Source: Pseudomonas sp. AL03
Lineage (GTDB): Bacteria; Pseudomonadota; Gammaproteobacteria; Pseudomonadales; Pseudomonadaceae
Direction: 5' to 3'
DNA: 64,000 bases
NCBI RefSeq assembly: GCF_029960815.1
Contig: NZ_JASBRE010000012.1
Coordinates: forward strand, 1-64,000
A model generated the notes under the pieces. It saw only the letters and a list, made by a program, of their open reading frames with translations, had not been told where the DNA came from and ran no database searches. Positions 17,441-25,196 of this stretch are shown here, one piece after another (the first letter of the stretch is position 1; the number at the start of each line of letters is the position of its first letter). The position numbers and the translations under genes were made by a program.

Positions 17441-17763
17441 GTGATTTAGCCTTGTGGGGGATGTTCCTGGCGGTCGGCCTGGGAACGTTCGCGATGCGTC
17501 TTACCTTTGTCGAACTGTATGGCCGGTTGCGCATCCCGTCAGTGCTGAGTCGGGCCTTGCTTTATGTACCGGCGAGTGTTCTGGCGGCCCTTGTGCTGCC
17601 CGCCGTGGTGTACCCCAATGGGCAGGGTGAATTCGTGTTGAATAACCCCCAGATACCCGCCGCCATAATTGCGGCCTGGGTCGCCTGGCAGACTCGCAAT
17701 ACGGTCCTGACGCTGGCGGTTGGTATGGGAGGGTTGTGGCTATTCAAGTTTTTCGGTTTGTAA
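17437..17763 (+). CDS. azlD: branched-chain amino acid exporter, small subunit
   Basis: The 108-residue protein has four hydrophobic helices and the AzlD motif GLGTFAMRLTFVELYGRL, followed by RALLYVPASVLAALVLPAVV. It completes the AzlCD transporter in the inner membrane. Its start overlaps azlC by four bases. The length is normal for the family. The gene ends 27 bases before the convergent azoR stop, without a clear hairpin between them. Confidence 0.9.
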   Translation: MSDLALWGMFLAVGLGTFAMRLTFVELYGRLRIPSVLSRALLYVPASVLAALVLPAVVYPNGQGEFVLNNPQIPAAIIAAWVAWQTRNTVLTLAVGMGGLWLFKFFGL

Positions 17764-17789
17764 TGAATCGATGAGCAGCCGGGACGGCC

Positions 17790-18446
17790 TCAACAGCAGG
17801 GGGCCGTCAGCGACAAATTGTCTGCCAGGCTCCTGGCCTGCTGAGTCGCGTTCTCACGCGCGCGCAGATCAACGTCTTCCCCCAGGATGGTTTTCTCCAC
17901 AATCACCGAATGCACATCCGTGACGCCGATAAATTTCAGCCAGGCTTCCACGTAGGGCTTCTGGAAGTCGAAGCGCTCCGCCGGTGTGATCGACTGCGCC
18001 GAAAAATCCAGGCCGCGGGCGTACATCACCACGGCGAGTTTGTTGTGCAGCATGCCTTCCAGACCGCGTTCCGGGTCAACGCTGAACAGGATGTCTTTCT
18101 GCGATACCAGGTCGATGAAGTGCTTGAGTTTGTACGGGATGCTGAAATTCCACAGCGGTACGGACATCACGAGTACATCCGCGCGGTGCAGGTGACTTGC
18201 CAACTCTTTTAACGTGTTCCACGCGTCTTGTTGTACGGCGGTCAACGGCGTGCCATTGAGCCCGGCGTATTTGGCCTCCATGGCCAGATCATCGAATTCC
18301 GGCAGCGTCATGTTCCAGAGGTCGAGGGTGATGATTTCGGTGTCCGGGGTGTTTGCTTGATAACGCGCAATGAAGCTGCGCGCGACTTCAAGGGAAGCCG
18401 AACGCTGCTTGCGTGGAGAACATTGAATATGGAGAAGAGTCGTCAT
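17790..18446 (-). CDS. azoR: FMN-dependent NADH-azoreductase
   Basis: The 218-residue protein is a flavodoxin-fold NAD(P)H:quinone/azo reductase. The FMN phosphate loop is visible as IQCSPRKQRSASLEVARSF, and the second FMN-contacting segment as VMSVPLWNFSIPYKLKHFID, both diagnostic of AzoR. It reduces azo dyes in the test tube; its natural role is probably two-electron quinone reduction in oxidative or thiol stress. The start at 18446 has AAGGTG upstream; the longer frame from 18488 is unlikely. It is divergent from a LysR gene, which is the likely regulator. Confidence 0.9.
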   Translation of the reverse strand: MTTLLHIQCSPRKQRSASLEVARSFIARYQANTPDTEIITLDLWNMTLPEFDDLAMEAKYAGLNGTPLTAVQQDAWNTLKELASHLHRADVLVMSVPLWNFSIPYKLKHFIDLVSQKDILFSVDPERGLEGMLHNKLAVVMYARGLDFSAQSITPAERFDFQKPYVEAWLKFIGVTDVHSVIVEKTILGEDVDLRARENATQQARSLADNLSLTAPCC

Positions 18447-18552
18447 GGCACACCTTGAATGATGGGAAGGCAGGGCAGGTGTGAGCATTGCAACATAGTT
18501 GTATTTGAAATATAAATCGTAAATTAGTACTCAATTGATCACGTATAAAACT

Positions 18553-19407
18553 ATGTTCGATGCTCTGCTGCTCAAGACATTTGTCACTGTCGTCGATGAA
18601 GACGGCTTCAGCCGTGCAGCCCAGAAGCTGCACCTTACTCAGTCTGCGGTCAGTGGCCATGTGCGGCGATTGGAAGAACAGATTGGTAAACCCCTGTTGA
18701 CGCGTACCACCCGTTCCCAGCAACTGACTGCCGATGGCGAGCGCCTGGTCTCTTATGCGCGCACGATCCTCGCGCTGAACCGTGATGCCTGGACAGACCT
18801 GACACGCACACCGTTTCACGGGCGGCTGCGGATCGGGGTGTCCGAAGATTTTGTCGAGTCTCGATTACTGCGCACTGTTCAGGATTTCGCAGCGCAGTAC
18901 CCCGGCATGGAGATCGAGGTGCAGGTGAACATTCCGGGTACGTTACTGGCGCTGATGAAGCAAGGGCATCTGGAGGTGGTCATCGGTTCGCTGTGCGAAA
19001 CCAGCGAAGCGGGGCTGTTGCTATGGCAAGAACCGTTGGTGTGGGCCTGGTCGGCGCAACCCGTCGCCCGGTTACCCACGCCGTTGCCGCTGGCCCTGTT
19101 CCCCGAGCCGTGCCCTTATCGCGAGGCCGCGCTGACGAGACTGGCGCAGGCGGGAATCGCCCAACGCACGGCGATGTTGTGCAGCAGCACTGCCGGGTTG
19201 CGGGCGGCGGCCCTGGCAGGCTTCGCGGTAGCGCCCATGCCACTCAGTCAGTTGGGGCAAGGATTGGCGGTTATTGGGGTAGAACAAGGGTTGCCGGATT
19301 TGCCAGATGCGCAATGTCGGCTGTTCACCTCGCCTGACGCGGATCAGGCGATTGTGGCGGCGGTCACTCAGCTGATTGTGGAGTATTGCTCTAAGCGGAG
19401 GGCTTGA
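18553..19407 (+). CDS. LysR-type regulator next to azoR
   Basis: The 284-residue protein has a LysR HTH (FVTVVDEDGFSRAAQKLHLT, QSAVSGHVRRLEEQIGKPLL) and a short effector domain with RLRIGVSEDFVESRLLRTVQ. It is divergent from azoR with about 106 bases between starts, in an AT-rich gap. By the usual LysR logic it should control azoR. I chose the ATG at 18553; a TTG at 18535 would add six residues. Annotated relatives often carry names taken from unrelated LysR proteins, which I would not use. Confidence 0.85.
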   Translation: MFDALLLKTFVTVVDEDGFSRAAQKLHLTQSAVSGHVRRLEEQIGKPLLTRTTRSQQLTADGERLVSYARTILALNRDAWTDLTRTPFHGRLRIGVSEDFVESRLLRTVQDFAAQYPGMEIEVQVNIPGTLLALMKQGHLEVVIGSLCETSEAGLLLWQEPLVWAWSAQPVARLPTPLPLALFPEPCPYREAALTRLAQAGIAQRTAMLCSSTAGLRAAALAGFAVAPMPLSQLGQGLAVIGVEQGLPDLPDAQCRLFTSPDADQAIVAAVTQLIVEYCSKRRA

Positions 19408-19521
19408 TTGTCATTTCAAGGGCTTGCTTGAGCGTCTCGGGTACGCGGTCTTTGCCTTCCTGAGGGAAGGTCAGCCGTCTGTTGGATGCTGGTGAGCCAC
19501 GTTGATCATGGACACAAAAAA

Positions 19522-19547
19522 ACGGGCGCCTTGATGGCGCCCGTTTT
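19522..19547. terminator. GGCGCC hairpin terminator, copy 3
   Basis: Stem ACGGGCGCC (19522-19530), loop TTGAT, stem GGCGCCCGT (19536-19544), then TTT, with an A-tract before it. The 50 bases upstream share GGATGCTGG and GGACACAAAAAAACGGGCGC with copy 2 at about 6970-7018, so more than the hairpin was duplicated. Confidence 0.82.
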
Positions 19548-19608
19548 CATTTAATCCATCGCTCTAACCATGGCCGACCGCACATAGCGGCTTTTTACCG
19601 TATGAAAG

Positions 19609-19731
19609 TCTTCATATTTTATTTCACATACTGACTTGATGAGAAGCGCTAATTTACTGGCTTCCAGAGGTTCTGTAGGCTCTTAAGACAAGAATCATCT
19701 TCACATTTTATTTCACATATTTTTTGTGAAA
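19609..19731. repeat. pair of 22-base direct repeats with dyads
   Basis: Positions 19609-19630 and 19698-19719 match at 21 of 22 bases, 89 bases apart. The second copy runs into a dyad TTTCACA (19711-19717)/TGTGAAA (19725-19731); the first sits in TATGAA/TTCATA. No gene is supported in 19408-19831, so these may be protein-binding sites or remains of a duplication. Confidence 0.6.
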
Positions 19732-19801
19732 TGACTTCGGTCAATGGGCTCACGGAAGGCTCCGTCAGCCGCCGTTTATGCACATACCACAATTGCTGAA
19801 A

Positions 19802-19829
19802 ACGGGCGCCCATTGAGGCGCCCGTTTTT
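19802..19829. terminator. GGCGCC hairpin terminator, copy 4
   Basis: Stem ACGGGCGCC (19802-19810), loop CATTGA, stem GGCGCCCGT (19817-19825), then TTTT. On the minus strand it lies directly after the intact small gene, so it is that gene's own terminator. Confidence 0.87.
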
Positions 19830-19831
19830 AC

Positions 19832-20104
19832 TTACTCCTTCGCCTGCGCTCGTAAGCGTCGACCGATCACGTCCATCAAGTCACAGCCATCGCGCAACGG
19901 GATGGCCAGTAGTTTGGAAAAGTCGGAAAGCACTACCGTGTCGCAACCGAGTTCTGCGCGGTAGGCGATGTTTTCCAAAACCTGTGTGACCGTGCGGATG
20001 CGGTGATCGGCCATGGCTTGCAGGACGTCGAGTGGGGCTTGGGTGTCGATAAGCAGGGACGCCGGGATCAGGTCGATTCCGGTGAGGGGCATGTATCTTT
20101 CCAT
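19832..20104 (-). CDS. small protein of unknown function, intact member of a locally decayed family
   Basis: The 90-residue protein reads as a compact helical domain, with LIDTQAPLDVLQAMADHRIR, ENIAYRAELGC and CDLMDVIGRRLRAQ. There is no signal peptide. I have the impression that similar short proteins occur in many Pseudomonas genomes, but I cannot name the family. Two starts are possible: 20104, or 20092, which has GGAAAG just upstream. The gene has a long, strongly structured leader (20105-20345) and ends at a GGCGCC terminator. Remnants of the same gene occur at 664-748, 4512-4551 and 7040-7117, so this unit has been copied and lost repeatedly. Confidence 0.6.
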   Translation of the reverse strand: MERYMPLTGIDLIPASLLIDTQAPLDVLQAMADHRIRTVTQVLENIAYRAELGCDTVVLSDFSKLLAIPLRDGCDLMDVIGRRLRAQAKE

Positions 20105-20345
20105 AGGTGAGATCTCGTTCAGTTAGATGAGACCGCCAACAGATCGTCGCCAAACGAATAGGGTGGCAGTTGCGCGCAGGTTGGCGAACCGGGAACGAAA
20201 ACCGGCAGACCCGAAGGTCTCCCGCGCGCAACCGCCATAGTACAGCGGTTTTGCAGTTGCGACGACGCCTGCAAATGAGCAGGCGGCCCTCGCATTCGTA
20301 TCTCGGGTCGCCAAACCCGAATCGCCATTTTGGGCGACGAGATGA
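20105..20345 (-). promoter_or_regulatory. structured leader RNA, candidate riboregulator or small RNA
   Basis: Transcribed toward the small gene, this 240-base region contains at least four clean hairpins: AGACC-TTCG-GGTCT (20207-20220, a UUCG-type tetraloop), AACCGC/GCGGTT (20230-20250), TCGGGT/ACCCGA (20303-20320) and TCGCC/GGCGA (20322-20337). The stems are perfect and follow each other, unlike random intergenic DNA. No matching riboswitch class comes to mind. It may be a cis-regulatory leader or a separate RNA. Confidence 0.5.
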
Positions 20346-20446
20346 ACTATAGGCCTCATCAGAACGGCGGGAAAGGTGAGGGATTCCGAGGTTTGTGTAG
20401 GAATTTTTATGCTGGTCCTAGGACCGTTACGCCCCTTCCGTGAGCG

Positions 20447-20538
20447 ACTGCTATCGGCCAGAAGCGGTCGGTTGTGACCGTCTGCGGTGGGCTGTAGATT
20501 CAACCGGTCGCCATCGTCAGCTTTGGGTCGATCCAAGT
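20447..20538 (+). repeat. dispersed intergenic repeat with both motifs
   Basis: It holds CGGCCAGAAGCGGTCGG (about 20455) and GTCAGCTTTGGGTCGATCC (about 20517). The first recurs at 22668-22708 (minus), 8045 and 22857; the second at 7141-7182 (minus) and 21991-22058 (minus). The rest of 20346-20777 shows no gene. Confidence 0.55.
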
Positions 20539-20777
20539 CATTCAACCGCCAATCCTCCGCCCCGTGAAAGGCTTCGTTGGAAACCTTTTCTAATAGCGCT
20601 GAAGGGCGCACGTGTCAGTAAGACGCGTGCACGGGCTTTCCCTTATGGTTCTAACATGACGTCCGGGCGACCAGCGTCATATTCGTCGAAGATCAGCGCC
20701 ATGGGCCGGCAGTGCCCAGGGCAGGATGCATTCCTAGAATTCACAAGTTCGGTATGTGCTGCGGGCAAGATAAGGGC

Positions 20778-21911
20778 TTAGTTAACCATCACCTCGTCCA
20801 GTGCCTGTTCGAGGGTGCTGACCGTGCGCTCGATATTGTGCAGCTTTTCGAGTCCGAACAGACCGATACGGAAGGTCTGGAAGTCGGCCGACTCGTCGCA
20901 TTGCAACGGCACTCCAGCGGCGATCTGTAGGCCGTGGTCGACAAATTTCTTACCGCTCTTGATGTCGGCATCATCGGTGTAGCTCACCACTACGCCAGGG
21001 GCCTGAAAGCCGGCTGCGGCCACGCTTTTGATGCCTTTGCCGGTCAACATTGCGCGCACCCGATCGCCCAGAGCCTGTTGTTCGCCGCGGACCTTGTCGA
21101 AACCGTAGGCTTGCGTCTCTTTCATCACTTCGTTAAACCGCGCGAGGGAATCGCTGGGCATGGTCGCATGGTAGGCATGTCCGCCCTGTTCGTAGGCGTG
21201 CATGATCTGAAGCCACTTTTTCAGGTCGCAGGCGAAGCTGCTGCTATGCGTCTGCTCGATGCGCTCGAGGGCCAAAGAACTGAGCATCACCAGGGCGCAG
21301 CAAGGGGAGGCGCTCCAACCTTTCTGCGGTGCGCTGATCAGCAGGTCGACTGCGCATTTCTGCATATCAACCCAAAGCGTGCCTGAGGCGATGCAGTCCA
21401 GCACGAACAGGCCACCCACCGCATGCACGGCGTCGCCGACGGCCCGCAGGTACTCGTCGGGCAGGATAATCCCTGATGAGGTTTCAACGTGGGGGGCGAA
21501 GACAATCTGCGGCTTCTGCGCCTGAATGGCTGCCAGCACTTCGTCGAGAGGAGGTGGAGCGTAGGCAGCCTGGCGACCAGTGTCGACCGGTCGGGCTTTC
21601 AGCACCGTGGTGGCCGCCGGGATGTTGCCCATCTCAAGGATCTGGCTCCAGCGATAACTGAACCAGCCGTTGCGTATCACCAGACATTGCTGGTCGGTGG
21701 CAAACTGTCGCGCCACCGCTTCCATGCCGAATGTGCCGCTGCCCGGGACCACCGCAACAGCCTGGGCGTTGTAGACCTGTTTCAGGGTCCTGGAAATGTT
21801 CTTCATCACGGCTTGAAATGACTGCGACATGTGGTTGAGCGAGCGGTCGGTGTAGACCACTGAGTACTCGACCAGCCCCTCAGGATCGATACTGGGATAT
21901 AGCTTTGACAT
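20778..21911 (-). CDS. class V PLP aminotransferase (alanine-glyoxylate type)
   Basis: The 377-residue cytosolic enzyme is a fold-type I PLP protein. VVPGSGTFGMEAVARQF is the phosphate-loop region, FVLDCIASGTLWVDMQKCAV holds the Asp that contacts the pyridine nitrogen, and SAPQKGWSASP carries the PLP Lys. This resembles the alanine-glyoxylate/serine-pyruvate aminotransferase group, with some likeness to 2-aminoethylphosphonate transaminases; the substrate is not certain. Length is normal. It is monocistronic, with a good upstream gap. The start at 21911 follows AAAGGAG on the minus strand. Confidence 0.82.
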   Translation of the reverse strand: MSKLYPSIDPEGLVEYSVVYTDRSLNHMSQSFQAVMKNISRTLKQVYNAQAVAVVPGSGTFGMEAVARQFATDQQCLVIRNGWFSYRWSQILEMGNIPAATTVLKARPVDTGRQAAYAPPPLDEVLAAIQAQKPQIVFAPHVETSSGIILPDEYLRAVGDAVHAVGGLFVLDCIASGTLWVDMQKCAVDLLISAPQKGWSASPCCALVMLSSLALERIEQTHSSSFACDLKKWLQIMHAYEQGGHAYHATMPSDSLARFNEVMKETQAYGFDKVRGEQQALGDRVRAMLTGKGIKSVAAAGFQAPGVVVSYTDDADIKSGKKFVDHGLQIAAGVPLQCDESADFQTFRIGLFGLEKLHNIERTVSTLEQALDEVMVN

Positions 21912-21990
21912 GGGGTGACTCCTTTGGCAGAGATGTCAGTGGTATCGACCCTGCCCTAAGCCTTGGCAAATGACAAGATTGCTCGGGATT

Positions 21991-22058
21991 GAATTGCGAC
22001 TTCTTCGGTCGATAACGACCCGTTACGAAGGGCAGCAGCCGACCCGAAGCAGCCATTC
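21991..22058 (-). repeat. dispersed intergenic repeat, diverged copy
   Basis: The minus strand has GGCTGCTTCGGGTCGGCTGC, a diverged form of the CAGCTTTGGGTCGATTGC motif seen at 7141-7182 and 20517. Confidence 0.4.
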
Positions 22059-22111
22059 AGGACGGTCCTGCGCACATGAGTGATCGCCTGCGTTGAGGGA
22101 CTATCCATTAG

Positions 22112-22558
22112 TCATTTGATATGTCGGTAAACCTTGGTTGTGCGCAACGAGAATCCTGCCCCCTCGTATAAACGATGGGAAGATTCACGATCTGGGTTGG
22201 ATGTTAAATCCAGTGTTTTCGCGCCGAGGTCATGGCTTTTTTCTATTGCTACTTGTATGAGTGCTTTGCCGATCCCTTGTCCTCGAGCACTGGCATCTAC
22301 TACGACGTCTTCGATCCAAGCACGAACGCCTGTCGGAATACGAAAATGAACTAGGGTTAGCGCCCCCAAAATGCTTCCTCCACTTGCTGCTCTCACGACT
22401 AATAAATGGGAGCACTCTGAATCCACGATTTGCTTCAAATCTTCCATTGTCATCGCTTGAGCGTTTTTGGAAAGCTGTGGGAGAAGGTCATTCAAAGAAC
22501 TGAGCAGTATAGGATCGGACTCTTTAACCACCTCGACGAAAGCGGATTGGTTTGTCAT
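22112..22558 (-). CDS. GNAT-family N-acetyltransferase
   Basis: The 148-residue protein is a single GNAT domain. The acetyl-CoA pyrophosphate loop is ARGQGIGKALIQVAI (about 93-107), preceded by the strand AWIEDVVVDA and followed by LDLTSNPDRESSHRLYEGAG, the usual motif B. The acceptor substrate cannot be told from sequence. The start at 22558 is preceded by GAGGA on the minus strand. It stands alone between intergenic repeats, and the base composition is slightly AT-richer than its neighbours. Confidence 0.83.
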   Translation of the reverse strand: MTNQSAFVEVVKESDPILLSSLNDLLPQLSKNAQAMTMEDLKQIVDSECSHLLVVRAASGGSILGALTLVHFRIPTGVRAWIEDVVVDASARGQGIGKALIQVAIEKSHDLGAKTLDLTSNPDRESSHRLYEGAGFSLRTTKVYRHIK

Positions 22559-22667
22559 TAGAAATCCTCATAGAAGGCGCTTGTAGTACTGAGACGAATT
22601 TTTCGAGTTTCCAGTGCTATCTGGGTGACAGGGGGTGAAGCTTCAATGGTTCAATTCGACCCGTTAT

Positions 22668-22708
22668 CCCCAAAAGGGTCTGCGAGTGACCGCTTCTGGT
22701 CCAGGCTG
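22668..22708 (-). repeat. dispersed repeat, GACCAGAAGCGGTCAC copy
   Basis: The minus strand carries GGACCAGAAGCGGTCACTCG, close to CGGCCAGAAGCGGTCGGTTG at 20454-20473. Confidence 0.45.
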
Positions 22709-22818
22709 TGTGAAAACTTTTTAGAGCAAGTTTGAAAGTCAACATCGGAACGAAAATCGCGTACCTTCGTAAATTTCAGGTCTGCTGAGTAACCAAACAC
22801 TGACAGATTCTACGTAGC

Positions 22819-22850
22819 AACGCAGACTTCAAAACAGTGTCTGCGTTTTT
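22819..22850 (+). terminator. orphan Rho-independent terminator
   Basis: Stem AACGCAGAC (22819-22827) and GTCTGCGTT (22839-22847) with T6 at 22845-22850. The plus-strand region before it (22559-22818) has no gene, so it may end a small RNA; a relative of the dispersed repeat (GGCCGAAAGCGGACA) follows at 22857-22875. Confidence 0.65.
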
Positions 22851-22975
22851 ACACAGCCTCGGCCGAAAGCGGACATTACTCATGCTACCCAAATCTGCGA
22901 AATCGAGAGGGGTGGTGCCCAGTCCCCTAGCGTAGAATTTCCAAAACACGAGCCCACACCCGAGACGGACCCTCA

Positions 22976-24334
22976 ATGCAAACCCCCGCCACCCAACACC
23001 CCCTCTGGAAAACCTACCTCCTTTTCCTCGCCCCCATGGTCCTCTCCAATTTCCTCCAATCCATGTCGGGCACCATCAACAGCATCTACATCGGCCAAAT
23101 GCTTGGCACCCAAGCCCTGGCTGCCGTCTCCGGCATGTTCCCCATCGTCTTCTTCTTCATCGCCCTGGTCATCGGCCTCGGCGCGGGTGCGGGTGTGCTG
23201 ATCGGCCAAGCCTGGGGCGCGCGCGAGCCGCATCTGGTGAAAACCATCGCCGGTACAACCTTGCTGTTAGGCGCAATGATCGGCCTGACAGCAGCGGTAC
23301 TCGGCAGCGTATTCGCAAGACCAGCGTTGCAGGGTTTGGGGACCCCGGCAGACGTACTCGACGACGCAGTGTCTTACGCGCACGTAATGATGTGGATCAT
23401 GCCGTCGCTGTTGGTCTACGTGCTGTTCACCCAGCTGCTGCGCGGAGTGAGCGATACGGTGTCGCCGCTGGTGGCGTTGGTGGTGTCGACGTGTATCGGG
23501 TTGGCGCTGACGCCGGCGTTGATTCGCGGTTGGTTCGGGCTGCCGATGATGGGGATTCAGAGTGCGGCGTATGCGGGGTTGGCGGGTAATTTGTCGGCGA
23601 TGGGGTGGCTGGCGTGGCGGTTGATTCGAAAGGGGCATCCGTTGGCGCCGGATCGGGAGATGTTTGCGGCGATGCGGTTGGACTTGGTGATTCTCGGCAA
23701 GGTGTTGCGCATCGGCTTGCCGACCGGGTTGCAGATGGTGGTGTTGTCGGTGTCGGAGCTGGTGATTCTGGCGCTGGTGAATCAGCACGGTTCGCAAGCG
23801 ACGGCGGCGTACGGGGCGGTGACGCAGATCGTCAATTACGTGCAGTTTCCGGCGCTGTCGATTGCGATCACGGCGTCGATCCTCGGCGCTCAGGCGATCG
23901 GGGCAGGGCGCCTTGAGCGCATGGCGCCGATTCTGCGCACGGGGCTGTTGATCAATGTGTGCCTGACCGGTGGGTTGGTGGTGTTGGGTTATCTGTTGTC
24001 GCACTGGTTGCTGGGGTTGTTCCTCACGGATGATTCCACCCGGGCGATGGCGGAACACCTGTTGCACATCATGCTCTGGAGCCTGCTGGTGTTCGGCTTC
24101 CAGGCGATCGTCGGCGGCATCATGCGCGCCAGCGGCTCGGTGCTGGTGCCCATGGCAATTTCGATTGTTTGCGTGGTGCTGGTGCAATTGCCGGTGGCGT
24201 ATGCGTTGGATGCGCGGTTTGGATTGCAAGGTGTGTGGATGGCGTTTCCGGTGGCGTACCTGGGGATGCTGGCGCTGCAGACGGCGTATTACAAAATGGT
24301 CTGGCAGCATCAGAAGATTGAGCGGTTGGTGTAG
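22976..24334 (+). CDS. MATE-family multidrug efflux transporter
   Basis: The 452-residue inner-membrane protein has about twelve hydrophobic helices in two related halves. The first starts LAPMVLSNFLQSMSGTINSI with GQMLGTQALAAVSGMFPI; the second has GLPTGLQMVVLSVSELVILA. This is the MATE fold, exporting cationic drugs or metabolites in exchange for H+ or Na+. Similar Pseudomonas proteins resemble the DinF/NorM branches, but I would not choose between them. A 48-base internal piece (24045-24092) and the bases around its stop recur at 32164-32218. It is monocistronic. Confidence 0.9.
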   Translation: MQTPATQHPLWKTYLLFLAPMVLSNFLQSMSGTINSIYIGQMLGTQALAAVSGMFPIVFFFIALVIGLGAGAGVLIGQAWGAREPHLVKTIAGTTLLLGAMIGLTAAVLGSVFARPALQGLGTPADVLDDAVSYAHVMMWIMPSLLVYVLFTQLLRGVSDTVSPLVALVVSTCIGLALTPALIRGWFGLPMMGIQSAAYAGLAGNLSAMGWLAWRLIRKGHPLAPDREMFAAMRLDLVILGKVLRIGLPTGLQMVVLSVSELVILALVNQHGSQATAAYGAVTQIVNYVQFPALSIAITASILGAQAIGAGRLERMAPILRTGLLINVCLTGGLVVLGYLLSHWLLGLFLTDDSTRAMAEHLLHIMLWSLLVFGFQAIVGGIMRASGSVLVPMAISIVCVVLVQLPVAYALDARFGLQGVWMAFPVAYLGMLALQTAYYKMVWQHQKIERLV

Positions 24335-24425
24335 GCGGCCAGGAGGCGTGCTGAACATGCAGCAGTTCGCAAACCGGTAACAACACTTTGACTCGCGGGC
24401 GCCCTTTTTATGGAAGGTGCGCCAG

Positions 24426-25127
24426 CTAAACCACTGCGCCAAACAAGTGCCCCACCAGTGCCGTAATACCCATGGCCAGAGCCCCCCAGAATGTCACCCG
24501 CCAGGCGCCGGTGATGACCTTGGCGCCGCCGGCCCTGGCAGCAATGGCGCCGAGTGTCCCGAGAAACACCAATGACATGCCCGATATCCAGGGCACCGCG
24601 CTGTGCTCCGGTGCGACAAACGTCACCGCCAGAGGCAATGCGGCGCCCACCACAAAACTGGCGGCGGAGGCCAGGGCGGCCTGCAAGGGTTTGGCGGTGA
24701 GGGTGTCGCTGATGCCCAGTTCGTCCCTGGCATGGGAGCCCAGCGCGTCGTGGGCCATCAATTGGTCGGCCACCTGATGCGCCAGTTCCGGCGAGACGCC
24801 GCGATGCATGTAGATGTTGGCGAGTTCAAGGTGTTCGGCTTTCGGGTCGCTCGCCAATTCTGCCCGTTCCCGAGACAGGTCGGCCTGCTCGGTATCGGCC
24901 TGGGAGTGAACGGAAATGTACTCGCCTGCGGCCATGGACATGGCACCGGCCATCAGCCCTGCCATTCCGGTGACTAGCAACGTGGCGTGGCTGGCGTTGG
25001 CTGCCGCGACGCCGATCAGCAGACTGGCGGTGGAGACAATCCCGTCGTTGGCCCCCAGGACGGCGGCGCGGAGCCAGCCGATACGATCACTTCGGTGGGA
25101 CTCGGTGTGCCTGCGCATGAATTTCAT
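24426..25127 (-). CDS. VIT/CCC1-family iron or manganese transporter
   Basis: The 233-residue protein matches bacterial VIT1/CCC1-like transporters, which move Fe2+ or Mn2+. Key segments are LRAAVLGANDGIVSTASLLI (helix 1, with the conserved Asn-Asp), GLMAGAMSMAAGEYISVHSQ (helix 2), and a cytosolic Glu-rich region with ELAHQVADQLMAHDALGSHA. Five helices are expected. It lies 69 bases downstream of apbE on the same strand, so it may be transcribed with the redox module, which would fit an iron theme. It may also have its own promoter. Confidence 0.87.
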   Translation of the reverse strand: MKFMRRHTESHRSDRIGWLRAAVLGANDGIVSTASLLIGVAAANASHATLLVTGMAGLMAGAMSMAAGEYISVHSQADTEQADLSRERAELASDPKAEHLELANIYMHRGVSPELAHQVADQLMAHDALGSHARDELGISDTLTAKPLQAALASAASFVVGAALPLAVTFVAPEHSAVPWISGMSLVFLGTLGAIAARAGGAKVITGAWRVTFWGALAMGITALVGHLFGAVV

Positions 25128-25196
25128 TGTTTAACGAGACTCACTGTCATTAGGTGTTTCAAATCGGACGGGTTCCGAGCGGCTCGGCAATCGGCG

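Noticed and set aside
20123..20611. A minus-strand frame through the leader of the small gene
   Set aside because: The region is dominated by hairpins, and the frame has no start signal or domain; I treat it as RNA structure.
23267..24442. A long minus-strand frame rich in His, Arg and Gln
   Set aside because: It is the antisense shadow of the MATE gene; composition is the usual GC-rich mirror and no motif is present.
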